This document shows, one piece after another, positions 35,384-42,984 of a DNA stretch of 64,000 bases. A model generated the notes under the pieces. It saw only the letters and a list, made by a program, of their open reading frames with translations, ran no database searches and was not told the origin of the DNA. The translations under genes were made by a program, and so were the position numbers. The DNA lies in the NCBI GenBank assembly GCA_031552765.1, contig JAVBME010000007.1:1-64000 (forward strand), in the 5' to 3' direction. This DNA comes from JAVBME01 sp031552765 (lineage in GTDB: Bacteria > Bacillota > Negativicutes > Acidaminococcales > JAISLQ01). How positions within the stretch are numbered: the first letter of the stretch is position 1; each line of letters starts with the position of its first letter.

Positions 35384-37147
35384 ATGTACAAACCGCTAAT
35401 CAGAAACCGCATGATATTATATTTTGTGGCAACTACGGGCATTTCACTGCTTTTGTTTGGCCTTTACGCCCTGTACTCATTCAAAATCTACAGTGAAAAA
35501 AACCTTATCGGCAGTATGTTCATACATCTGCGACACAGCGAAAACGTCCTGGTCAGCGAATGTCCCGACATAACAAAACGCGACGCTTTGCAAACGCTGG
35601 TATTTAACCTTGGCGACAGTATGGACCTGGAACTTGAAGTCATAGGACAAAACGGCCAGGTGATAGCCGCGACGAAACAGCGCAGCCAGGCGGAAAACCA
35701 GCTCTCCTACCCGGAAGTAGAAGCCGCCCTGTCCGGACAAAAAGGCTCCAGTATACGCCTGGATAAAGAAAACAGGCAAAAAACCGTCTATGTAGCCATG
35801 CCTTACGGAAGTACGGCCCCCTATCAGGCGGCCGTCCGAGCTTCTTTGCCTACCTCGGCCATCGACAGCCAGTTTGCCACTCTCAGCCAGGCTATGTTTA
35901 TCGCTTTTTTCCTGGCCGTTTTTTTGGCAGGCTACTTGAGCATACATTTGGCGAAAAAATTCATCCGGCCGCTGGAGGGTATCGCCCTCTTCGCATCGAA
36001 GCTGTCGGCAGGCAACCTCGAAGAACGCATCCACTATAAAGGCCAGGGGGAATTTGCCCTCCTGGCGCATGTGCTCAACAATCTGGCCGCCGGCCTGGCT
36101 GCTAAAATAAAAGAAACTTCGGCGGAAAAACAAAAACTGGAACTTATCTTGCAGCATATGGACAATCCCGTACTGCTCTTTGATAAAAATGGGCGAATAA
36201 CTAATGCCAACCGGAGCGGCGTCTACATCTTCGGTGACAATATAGTCAGCCGTCACCACCTGCAAATAATCGGCAGCAGCGCGCTCGATACTGCTATCCG
36301 CACCTGTCTCGAGACAAATTCCACTAGGATGCTGGGTTTAAAAACTACCCTCAATAATGCCAAATACGCCTTTCAGGTGTTTATCGCGCCTTTACCGGAC
36401 AAACAAGACGTCCTGTGCGTATTTCACGACATTACGTCTTTACAGGCCATAAACGAAAAACAGATGGAATTTGTCGCCAACGCCTCGCACGAGCTAGCGA
36501 CCCCGCTCACCGCCATCAAAGGCTTTGCCGAGACCCTTATCGACGGCGCTTCGGAATCGCCTGAACTCAGACAAAAGTTCACCGGCATCATCCTGGCGGA
36601 AAGCGAACGCATGCAGCGCCTATTAACAGACCTTTTGCAGCTGGCTCGCCTCGAGTCCGGCCAGCACAGACAGTCTTTGCGCCTGGAAAAGGTGGCGGCC
36701 CGGGAACTGCTGGAAGAAATACGCGAAGAATTTTCCCCGCAGGGCAAACGTAAAAATATAACATTAGAAATTTCCTGCCAGCATCCAGCTAACCTGCTAG
36801 CAACAAACAGGGACTGGCTCAAACAGGCGCTGGTCAACCTGACGGAAAACGCCCTGAAATACTCGCCGGAAAACAGCACTGTACTTCTTTCTTACAAGGA
36901 AAACCCTGACTATGGTGAGTTTTCCGTTGCCGACTCCGGTATAGGTATCGCAGCGGAAAACCTGCCGATGATCTTTGAACGCTTTTACCAGGTGGATAAG
37001 TCACGGGCGCGAAGCAAAGCCGGCGGTACCGGCCTCGGGCTGGCTATAGTAAAATTCATCGTAGAAATGCTCGGCGGAACGATAAAAGTAGACAGCAAGC
37101 CTAATATCGGCGCCACTTTTACTTTTACCGTACCGCTGGCGAAATAG
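35384..37147 (+). CDS. phoR: Phosphate-type sensor histidine kinase PhoR
   Basis: Membrane kinase of 587 residues: TM1 about 12-31, an extracytoplasmic sensor of about 135 residues, TM2 about 170-188, HAMP (190-245), PAS (250-345), then HisKA with the phospho-acceptor His369 (ASHELATPLTAIKGF; the common Arg after HEL is Ala) and the ATPase domain with NLTENALKYSP, DSGIGIA and GGTGLGLAI. This is the PhoR/WalK-like layout. AGGAGG precedes the ATG. It faces the phoB-pst cluster convergently instead of lying beside phoB; the phosphate role is inferred from that cluster and its PHO boxes. Confidence 0.85.
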   Translation: MYKPLIRNRMILYFVATTGISLLLFGLYALYSFKIYSEKNLIGSMFIHLRHSENVLVSECPDITKRDALQTLVFNLGDSMDLELEVIGQNGQVIAATKQRSQAENQLSYPEVEAALSGQKGSSIRLDKENRQKTVYVAMPYGSTAPYQAAVRASLPTSAIDSQFATLSQAMFIAFFLAVFLAGYLSIHLAKKFIRPLEGIALFASKLSAGNLEERIHYKGQGEFALLAHVLNNLAAGLAAKIKETSAEKQKLELILQHMDNPVLLFDKNGRITNANRSGVYIFGDNIVSRHHLQIIGSSALDTAIRTCLETNSTRMLGLKTTLNNAKYAFQVFIAPLPDKQDVLCVFHDITSLQAINEKQMEFVANASHELATPLTAIKGFAETLIDGASESPELRQKFTGIILAESERMQRLLTDLLQLARLESGQHRQSLRLEKVAARELLEEIREEFSPQGKRKNITLEISCQHPANLLATNRDWLKQALVNLTENALKYSPENSTVLLSYKENPDYGEFSVADSGIGIAAENLPMIFERFYQVDKSRARSKAGGTGLGLAIVKFIVEMLGGTIKVDSKPNIGATFTFTVPLAK

Positions 37148-37158
37148 AGGAGAAGATC

Positions 37159-37340
37159 ATGAATAGAGTAAATATAATCTGCCTGGGCGTAAAAAACATG
37201 GAGAAAGCCACAAAGTTTTATAAAGACGGACTGGGCTTTCAAACAAAAGAAACAAGCTATGGAGCCGCCAGCCATCCATACAGGATTTAGCGGCATAACC
37301 CTTGCCTATAAACGTAAAAAGCAAAGAAGAGGTGCATCAG
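37159..37340 (+). pseudogene. Decayed VOC/glyoxalase-family gene
   Basis: An ATG at 37159 with AGGAGA upstream begins 43 codons: MNRVNIICLGVKNMEKATKF and YKDGLGFQTKE, the typical first strand and helix of small VOC (glyoxalase/bleomycin-resistance) proteins. The frame then stops at 37288-37290. The following bases encode GFSGITLAY in one frame and INVKSKEEVHQ in another, which in such proteins normally occur about 40 residues further on. So the gene has an internal deletion plus frameshifts and its 3' end is lost against pstA. Not functional. Confidence 0.75.
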
Positions 37341-38209
37341 TCTAGCCTGTTATGTTTCTGGCTGAATTTCATCAGACAGACAAACAATATATTGATGCAC
37401 AGCACCATTATTATCAAAAGAGCCGCCGTGCCGTTGGCGATGTCCATGCGGTCTGGCACAAGGCCGATGCCCATGACGTACCACATGTGCACAGCCAGTG
37501 TCTCACCGGCGGAAAAAAGGTCAAAATCGGCCATGTGCCTCGATACAGTAGTACCAGCGGTAAAAATGAGTATGGCGCTTTCGCCGACCGCCCGACCCGA
37601 GGTGAGCATCATGCCGGTGATGATACCGGGGAGAGCGCTCGGCAGCACTACCTTCCTAATGGTTTGCCACTTGGTAGCGCCGAGGGCGAGGCTGGCTTCA
37701 CGGTAGGCATCCGGCACTGTGCGCAGGGCTTCTTCCGTTACCCTGACCAACAGAGGCAGGTTGAGCAATACCAGGGCCAGCGAACCGCCGATGATGCTAA
37801 AACCGAAACCCAGGAAATTTACAAATATGATCATGCCAAACAGGCCGAGCACTATAGACGGCACTGTAGCCAGGCTTTCTATGCATATCCGCACCATGCG
37901 GGTGCAAAAGTTATTTTTCGCATATTCATTGAGGTAAATAGCCGCGCCCACGGCGACCGGCACCGACACCAGCATAGACAAAAAGAGTATGTACAGCGTG
38001 TTGAACAACTGAGCGCCTACGCCGCCGCCTGCTTCGATGTCGCGCGACATGCCGAAAATAAAGTCCAAGCCTAAGACAGGCAGGCCTTTATACAAAATAT
38101 AGCCTAAGAACACGGCTAAGAGGCCGAGCAGAAAGCAGCCTACCGCCCACAGGCCAAGCTGGGCGATTTTATCGTTACGTTTATTTCTCTCAACAAAAGC
38201 TGTAGACAT
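37337..38209 (-). CDS. pstA: Phosphate ABC transporter permease PstA
   Basis: Inner-membrane permease of the high-affinity phosphate importer, 290 residues with six hydrophobic segments and the EAA-loop region REASLALGATKWQTIRKVVLPSA. The SARAVGES-type end of the loop (SGRAVGESAILIFTAG) matches PstA. Its ATG overlaps the pstC stop by one base (TGATG). Last gene of pstS-pstC-pstA. Confidence 0.95.
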   Translation of the reverse strand: MSTAFVERNKRNDKIAQLGLWAVGCFLLGLLAVFLGYILYKGLPVLGLDFIFGMSRDIEAGGGVGAQLFNTLYILFLSMLVSVPVAVGAAIYLNEYAKNNFCTRMVRICIESLATVPSIVLGLFGMIIFVNFLGFGFSIIGGSLALVLLNLPLLVRVTEEALRTVPDAYREASLALGATKWQTIRKVVLPSALPGIITGMMLTSGRAVGESAILIFTAGTTVSRHMADFDLFSAGETLAVHMWYVMGIGLVPDRMDIANGTAALLIIMVLCINILFVCLMKFSQKHNRLD

Positions 38210-39111
38210 CAGACCATCCTCCTGGCGGCAATTTTGCGGATAGCCACGATCATGGCCAGGGATATAAATAAGAGCACTAAAGCCATGAGAAATAGCGAGT
38301 TGCTCCAGGCCGAGCCAAAAGGCGTGTTGCCCATTTCTATTACTATTTCGCTGGGCAGCGTGCTTGTAGGCATAAAGAGCGATTTAGCCAGTTGCGGCGT
38401 ATTGCCGATGACCATCTGCACAGCCATGGTTTCGCCGATGGCGCGCGCCATGCCGAGGATGATAGCCGTCATCAAGCCGGGCATAGCTGCCGGCAGTATG
38501 ATGTGCCAAATGGTCTGCCAGTAGGTGGCGCCCATAGCGAGCGAAGCCTCTTCCAGCGGCCTTGGCACCGCCCGTATGGCATCCTCCGATATGCTGATAA
38601 CTGTCGGCAAAATCATTATAGACAGAATAGATGCCGTAGTAAACAGGCCAAAACCGCTCGCTACGCCAAAAAACTCCCGCACAAGGGGCACTATGACCGT
38701 CAAGCCCATAAAGCCGTAAACTACTGACGGTATCGCCATATAAAGGCCCACAGCCGGTTTCATGAAAGAGTGCAGCCGTTTTGGCGCTATTTTTGCCATA
38801 AATACAGCCCCAGCTATGCCAAGCGGTCCGCCGATGAGTATTGATAAAGCAGTCACATACAAACTGCCTGTGATGAAACTTAAAGCGCCAAACTGCTTTT
38901 CCAGGGGATCCCATTTGGCGGAAAAAAAGAAATCCACCGGGCTGACTTCGATAAAGGTCTGTAGACCCTGCTGCCCGATAAAAAAGACTATCGCCGCGAT
39001 AATAAGAGCCATCAAAAGGGCGCAGGCGACAAACAGCCGCCGCACCAGGCCGTCGAAAAACTTGCGGCTGGCGTCATATTTAGTTTGCTGCCATGTCATA
39101 CTGTTTTGCAT
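38209..39111 (-). CDS. pstC: Phosphate ABC transporter permease PstC
   Basis: Second permease, 300 residues, six hydrophobic segments after a cytoplasmic N-terminus. The EAA loop reads EEASLAMGATYWQTIWHIILPAA and MARAIGETMAVQMVIGN follows, both typical of PstC. It starts 69 bases after pstS across a stem-loop that may reduce expression of the permeases relative to the binding protein. Confidence 0.95.
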   Translation of the reverse strand: MQNSMTWQQTKYDASRKFFDGLVRRLFVACALLMALIIAAIVFFIGQQGLQTFIEVSPVDFFFSAKWDPLEKQFGALSFITGSLYVTALSILIGGPLGIAGAVFMAKIAPKRLHSFMKPAVGLYMAIPSVVYGFMGLTVIVPLVREFFGVASGFGLFTTASILSIMILPTVISISEDAIRAVPRPLEEASLAMGATYWQTIWHIILPAAMPGLMTAIILGMARAIGETMAVQMVIGNTPQLAKSLFMPTSTLPSEIVIEMGNTPFGSAWSNSLFLMALVLLFISLAMIVAIRKIAARRMV

Positions 39112-39129
39112 CGTTACACCACGCTAAAT

Positions 39130-39167
39130 GCCGCAGTGGCCGGATTATTACCCAGCCTTACCGCGGC
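39130..39167 (-). other. mRNA stem-loop between pstS and pstC
   Basis: GCCGCGGT and ACTGCGGC (7 of 8 pairs) flank a 22-base loop and no T-run follows. It is a candidate processing or partial-stop element that would give more pstS than pstCA mRNA. Confidence 0.4.
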
Positions 39168-39179
39168 TTTTGATCATTG

Positions 39180-40052
39180 TTATTTTTTCATTTTCGCCAG
39201 AGGGATAAAGCCGCTCTTTTCGGCATATTTACCCTGGAACTCACTGCCGGTCACAAAATCGATAAACGCTTTTGCCGCGCCCTGGGGCTGGCCTTTAGTG
39301 TACATGCGGCCAAAAGTATATACAGGATATTTACCGTTAGTCACATTATCTATGGAGTATTTGGCGCCGCCGTAAGCAAGCACTTTCACGCTGGTATCAG
39401 CGTAGGCGGCATCAACATAGCCGATAGCGCCGGGAGTGGTGGCGACCGCAGCACGCACTGCGCCGTTAGAGTCCTGGATGACGGCGTTGTCGGTAAATTT
39501 AGCGCCTTTAAGCACTACTTTGGCAATAGTCGCCCGCGAGCCGGAACTGGAAGAGCGGCCTATAATGGTAATTTTCTGGTCTTTGCCGCCAACGTCTTTC
39601 CAGTTTGCTACTTTGCCGGTGAGTATATCTACATATTGCGCCGGGCTCAAATCTTCCACCGCGACGTCCTTATTGGTGATAAAAACAAAGGGTATTCCGA
39701 CCAACAAATGCTCTACCAGCCCTTTGTCTTTAAGGCTGTCCTGCAACTCAACATCCGAATTGCCGATGCTCACCGAACCTGAAGCCACCTGGTTCTGTCC
39801 GGTAAAAGAGCCGCCAGCCGATATGTTTACCGTTACTTTTTCGTATTTTTTATAAAATTCTTCCTGGCCGGCTTTCAAAAAAGGCAGGAGCGCCGAAGAG
39901 CCGGATGCCGTTACCGTGCCGCTGATGGCGGTATTATTTGCAGGCGCCGCAGGTTTGTCGCTCTCACTTTTGCCACAGCCGGCCAATAGGCCTAATCCTA
40001 ATACAAGGGTAGTAGCCAAAACAGTTTTCAAAGACTTTTTTACACTTTTCAC
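39180..40052 (-). CDS. pstS: Phosphate-binding lipoprotein PstS
   Basis: Extracytoplasmic receptor of 290 residues. The signal peptide (KKSLKTVLATTLVLGLGLLAGC) ends in an LAGC lipobox, so Cys26 should be lipidated. The mature part has the phosphate-binding segments SGSSALLPFLKAG, GSFTGQNQV and IGRSSSSGSRATI. Start is GTG with GGAGG 10 bases upstream. It heads the pstS-pstC-pstA unit and has its own PHO box at 40110-40148. Confidence 0.95.
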   Translation of the reverse strand: MKSVKKSLKTVLATTLVLGLGLLAGCGKSESDKPAAPANNTAISGTVTASGSSALLPFLKAGQEEFYKKYEKVTVNISAGGSFTGQNQVASGSVSIGNSDVELQDSLKDKGLVEHLLVGIPFVFITNKDVAVEDLSPAQYVDILTGKVANWKDVGGKDQKITIIGRSSSSGSRATIAKVVLKGAKFTDNAVIQDSNGAVRAAVATTPGAIGYVDAAYADTSVKVLAYGGAKYSIDNVTNGKYPVYTFGRMYTKGQPQGAAKAFIDFVTGSEFQGKYAEKSGFIPLAKMKK

Positions 40053-40094
40053 TTTAAGTAAGCCTCCTCTTAATTTGCTTTTTTAGTCAATTTA

Positions 40095-40148
40095 ATTGTA
40101 AGGCTTCCTGTGTAACTGTTTGTTATGCAAATGTTAAGGATTTGTAAA
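40095..40148 (-). promoter_or_regulatory. PHO box and -10 of pstSCA
   Basis: On the minus strand four hexamers TTTACA, TTAACA, ATAACA and TTACAC start at 40148, 40137, 40126 and 40115, i.e. exactly every 11 bases, matching the TT(A/T)ACA-N5 direct repeat bound by PhoP of Gram-positive bacteria. A TACAAT -10 follows at 40095-40100. The response regulator at 41821 is the likely ligand. Confidence 0.85.
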
Positions 40149-40300
40149 TTAAAAGCATTCATTTGAAATCCAAGGGACGGCAAGAAAGTGGTAGAGGCGG
40201 AGGCGTGAGGAGTGTTTTAGCGCAGTCGCACTGCATAACGTGCGTCGAGCATAAAACACGACGAACAACACCGCATATGCCGCTTTATCGCCGTTCCGTA
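40149..40300. other. Structured intergenic stretch between phoU and pstS
   Basis: About 150 bases without a convincing gene. GTGTTTTA and TAAAACAC form an 8-bp outer stem around GCAC...GTGC (roughly 40217-40264), and the stretch is richer in GC than the other intergenic parts. It may be a dispersed palindromic repeat or the phoU 3' end; a copy elsewhere would be needed to prove a repeat. Confidence 0.4.
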
Positions 40301-40951
40301 TTAGTTGCCCTTGATGCGTTGTCCAGTCACCATATACACAACCCATTCGGCGATATTGGTCGTGTGGTCGCCCATGCGCTCCATGCAGCGCGCCACGTAT
40401 AAGAGCTGACTGGCCTGGTTGATATTGGCCGGGTCGGCCATCATATAGTCTAAAAGGTCGCGCAGTATCTTGTCGCAAAGGTCGTCCACTTCGTCGTCCG
40501 CTTTACATACCGCTTCGGCCAGTTCGATATCCAGCTCTACATAGGCTTTCAGGGAGTTTTTTAGCATTATATTGACTTTTTCCGCCATTATCGGGATATC
40601 GACGAGCGGTTTTATCAGCGGCTGTTTGCCTATTTCCAGCGCCACTTCGGCGATGTTTTTCGCGTGGTCGCCCATGCGTTCGATATCTGTAGTTATTTTG
40701 AGCGCCGTGCCTAAAACCCGCAGGTCTTTGGCCAGCGGCTGCTGGAGAGCGATGAGCGCCAGACAGCGGTCTTCTATCTTTATCTGCATGTCGTCTATTA
40801 TATCGTCTTCATCGATGACTTTTTGCGCCAAAGCAATATCCTGCTCCCGCAAAGCCTTTACCGCGTTTTCCATCGCTTTGTCCACCAGCTCGCCCATTTC
40901 GGTGAGTTGGCGGCGTATATTCTCCAGGTCGTTGCTAAAACTTTGCCGCAT
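40301..40951 (-). CDS. phoU: Phosphate signalling regulator PhoU
   Basis: Helical protein of 216 residues made of two PhoU three-helix repeats; each repeat has the ERMGDHAKNIAE / ERMGDHTTNIAE metal-binding motif (about residues 92 and 192). It signals phosphate sufficiency from Pst to PhoR. It starts four bases after the pstB stop, so pstB-phoU form one unit. Confidence 0.96.
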   Translation of the reverse strand: MRQSFSNDLENIRRQLTEMGELVDKAMENAVKALREQDIALAQKVIDEDDIIDDMQIKIEDRCLALIALQQPLAKDLRVLGTALKITTDIERMGDHAKNIAEVALEIGKQPLIKPLVDIPIMAEKVNIMLKNSLKAYVELDIELAEAVCKADDEVDDLCDKILRDLLDYMMADPANINQASQLLYVARCMERMGDHTTNIAEWVVYMVTGQRIKGN

Positions 40952-40954
40952 GAT

Positions 40955-41719
40955 TCAACCAAACCTCCCGCTGATATAGTCCTCTGTCCGCTTGTCCCCA
41001 GGCTGCATGAACATGGTCGTGGTATCCTGGCATTCCACCATTTCCCCGTTGAGAAAAAAGGCGGTGAAGTCAGAAACGCGGGCAGCCTGCTGCATATTAT
41101 GGGTAACCATTACTATAGTATAGTCTTTTTTTAAGTCAGCCACCAATTCTTCAACTTTCATAGTAGAGATCGGGTCGAGCGCCGAGCAGGGCTCGTCCAT
41201 CAGCAGTACTTCCGGCTCCACTGCCAAAAGGCGCGCTATGCACAGACGCTGTTGCTGCCCGCCGGACAGTCCCATAGCCGACTTGTCCAAACGATCTTTT
41301 ACTTCATTCCACAGCGCCGCCCCGCTAAGGCTCTTTTCCACCAATTCGTCAAGGTAGCCCTTGGCCGGGTTGCCGTGAATACGCGGGCCATAGGCGATGT
41401 TATCATATATGCTCATCGGAAAGGGATTGGGCCGCTGGAAGACCATGCCCACCTTTTTGCGCAGGCTGGCTATGTCGATCCCCGGATGGTAAATATCCTG
41501 GCCGTCAATTAGTACTTCACCATCAATACGTACCCCGTCGATAAGGTCGTTCATCCGGTTGAGCGTTTTGAGAAAAGTAGACTTGCCGCAGCCGGACGGG
41601 CCGATGAGCGCCATGACCGAGTTTGCTTTCACATTCAGCGATATTTCCTTCAAAGCCTGATGCTCTCCGTAAAACAGGCGCAGGCCGTTTACGTCTATCT
41701 TGTTTTGCGTTGCGGGCAT
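40955..41719 (-). CDS. pstB: Phosphate ABC transporter ATPase PstB
   Basis: ATPase of 254 residues: Walker A GPSGCGKS, Q-loop FQRPNPFPMSIYDN (a Pst-specific segment), signature LSGGQQQR and Walker B LLMDEPCSALDP. The ATG at 41719 has AGGGGGA 6 bases upstream; an extension to 41773 would run over the promoter. It is transcribed with phoU from its own PHO-box promoter, upstream of and separate from pstSCA. Confidence 0.97.
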   Translation of the reverse strand: MPATQNKIDVNGLRLFYGEHQALKEISLNVKANSVMALIGPSGCGKSTFLKTLNRMNDLIDGVRIDGEVLIDGQDIYHPGIDIASLRKKVGMVFQRPNPFPMSIYDNIAYGPRIHGNPAKGYLDELVEKSLSGAALWNEVKDRLDKSAMGLSGGQQQRLCIARLLAVEPEVLLMDEPCSALDPISTMKVEELVADLKKDYTIVMVTHNMQQAARVSDFTAFFLNGEMVECQDTTTMFMQPGDKRTEDYISGRFG

Positions 41720-41749
41720 ATCTAGTCCCCCTATTTTTTTGTTAATTGA

Positions 41750-41803
41750 ACTATACCACAAAAACAAGAACAAAGAGCTAACCTATTGTTAACTCTTTGT
41801 TAA
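41750..41803 (-). promoter_or_regulatory. PHO box and extended -10 of pstB-phoU
   Basis: On the minus strand TTAACA, TTAACA and TTAGCT start at 41803, 41792 and 41781, each exactly 11 bases apart. TGGTATAGT, an extended -10 at 41750-41758, follows. There is no good -35, as expected for an activator-dependent promoter. Confidence 0.87.
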
Positions 41804-41820
41804 TTTTTCCTGCCTGCCGC

Positions 41821-42510
41821 TTAACCGTCGAACCTGTACCCAACCCCGCGCACCGTTTCTATAGCGGCGGCTATCTTTTCATCTTTTTCCAGCTTGGCCC
41901 TCAGGTGGCGCACATGTACATCCACCGTGCGGGTATCGCCGTAATAGTCATAGCCCCAGACTTTCTCCAGCAGTTGTTCGCGGCTGAACGCCTTGCCGCT
42001 ATTGGTAACAAACAATTTCAGCAGTTCGTATTCTTTAGGCGTAAGTTCGAGTTTTTCTCCGTGTAAAAATGCCTCGTAGCGTATAAAATTCATACGCAGG
42101 CCGCCGACGGAAAGCTCCCCTTCCATGCTGTGCTGGCCGGCCGAACGCCGCAGCACCGCTTTGGCGCGCGCTACCAGTTCGCGCGGGCTGAAAGGCTTGA
42201 CCATGTAGTCGTCCGCCCCCAGCTCAAGGCCCAGCACCATATCTATCTCCTCACGGCGCGCCGTCAGCATGATGACCGGTATGGCCGAAGTATGAGCGTC
42301 GCTTTTCAGGCGGCGGCATACCTCGAGGCCGTCTACCCCGGGCAACATCAAATCGAGTATGAGCAGGTCAGGCTTGCTTTCTCTGGCCAGCTTTAAAGCA
42401 TCGAGGCCGGTTCCCGCTTCTATGGCCTCATACCCGTTTTTTTCCATGTTAAAACGCACCAGTTCCCTGATACTCTCTTCATCATCCACAATAAGCACTA
42501 CAGGATTCAT
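41821..42510 (-). CDS. phoB: OmpR-family response regulator PhoB/PhoP
   Basis: Response regulator of 229 residues: receiver domain with the acidic pair DD (9-10), phospho-acceptor Asp53 (LILDLMLPG), switch Thr in MLTAR and Lys in VKPFSPREL, and a C-terminal winged helix (LTPKEYELLKLF, RTVDVHVRHLRAKLE, VRGVGYRFDG). It precedes pstB-phoU and should act with the PhoR at 35384 on both PHO boxes. Confidence 0.93.
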   Translation of the reverse strand: MNPVVLIVDDEESIRELVRFNMEKNGYEAIEAGTGLDALKLARESKPDLLILDLMLPGVDGLEVCRRLKSDAHTSAIPVIMLTARREEIDMVLGLELGADDYMVKPFSPRELVARAKAVLRRSAGQHSMEGELSVGGLRMNFIRYEAFLHGEKLELTPKEYELLKLFVTNSGKAFSREQLLEKVWGYDYYGDTRTVDVHVRHLRAKLEKDEKIAAAIETVRGVGYRFDG

Positions 42511-42523
42511 GCCTGCCTCCGCA

Positions 42524-42553
42524 TTAAAAAAAGCCAGGCCTAACGCCTGGCTT
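42524..42553 (-). terminator. Terminator of the HU gene
   Basis: AAGCCAGGC-GTTAG-GCCTGGCTT followed by TTTTTAATG on the minus strand, between hup and phoB. Confidence 0.85.
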
Positions 42554-42562
42554 AATAAATTA

Positions 42563-42838
42563 CTAGTTGTTTACTTCGTCTTTAAATGCTTTACCTGCTT
42601 TGAATACAGGCACAGTGGCTGCGGGGATATTGATTTCAGCGCCGGTTTGCGGGTTTTTGCCTTTGCGGGCAGCTCTTTGTTTAAAATCAAAAGTACCAAA
42701 CCCGATTATTTGTACTTTGCTTTTAGAGGCAACTTCTGCTTTGATGCTATCAACCATTGCATTAACGGCTTTTTCTGCGTCCTTCTTGGTCATACCAGCT
42801 TTTTCGGCTACACTGGCGATAAGTTCTGTTTTGTTCAC
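42563..42838 (-). CDS. hup: DNA-binding protein HU
   Basis: Nucleoid protein of 91 residues. MNKTELIASVAEKAGMTKKD is the dimer-forming helical start, GFGTFDFKQRAARKGKNPQTG is the beta-arm DNA-contact motif and FKAGKAFKDEVN the end. Start is GTG at 42838 with GAGGAGG 8 bases upstream; the frame opens further at 42859. A promoter lies at 42882-42910. Confidence 0.96.
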   Translation of the reverse strand: MNKTELIASVAEKAGMTKKDAEKAVNAMVDSIKAEVASKSKVQIIGFGTFDFKQRAARKGKNPQTGAEINIPAATVPVFKAGKAFKDEVNN

Positions 42839-42881
42839 AGTTACTTCCTCCTCAGACAATTAATTTTTTCCTTGCTAATCT

Positions 42882-42910
42882 AACATACCCGACAGTCGCT
42901 CGTCTGTCAA
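42882..42910 (-). promoter_or_regulatory. Promoter of hup
   Basis: TTGACA (42905-42910) and TATGTT (42882-42887) on the minus strand, 17-base spacer. Confidence 0.75.
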
Positions 42911-42984
42911 GTGCTTATTATTTGCTGCTTTAATATTTCTATATTTTTCAGCTTTTTCCTGCTAAATACTTTTATTAAAAATTT

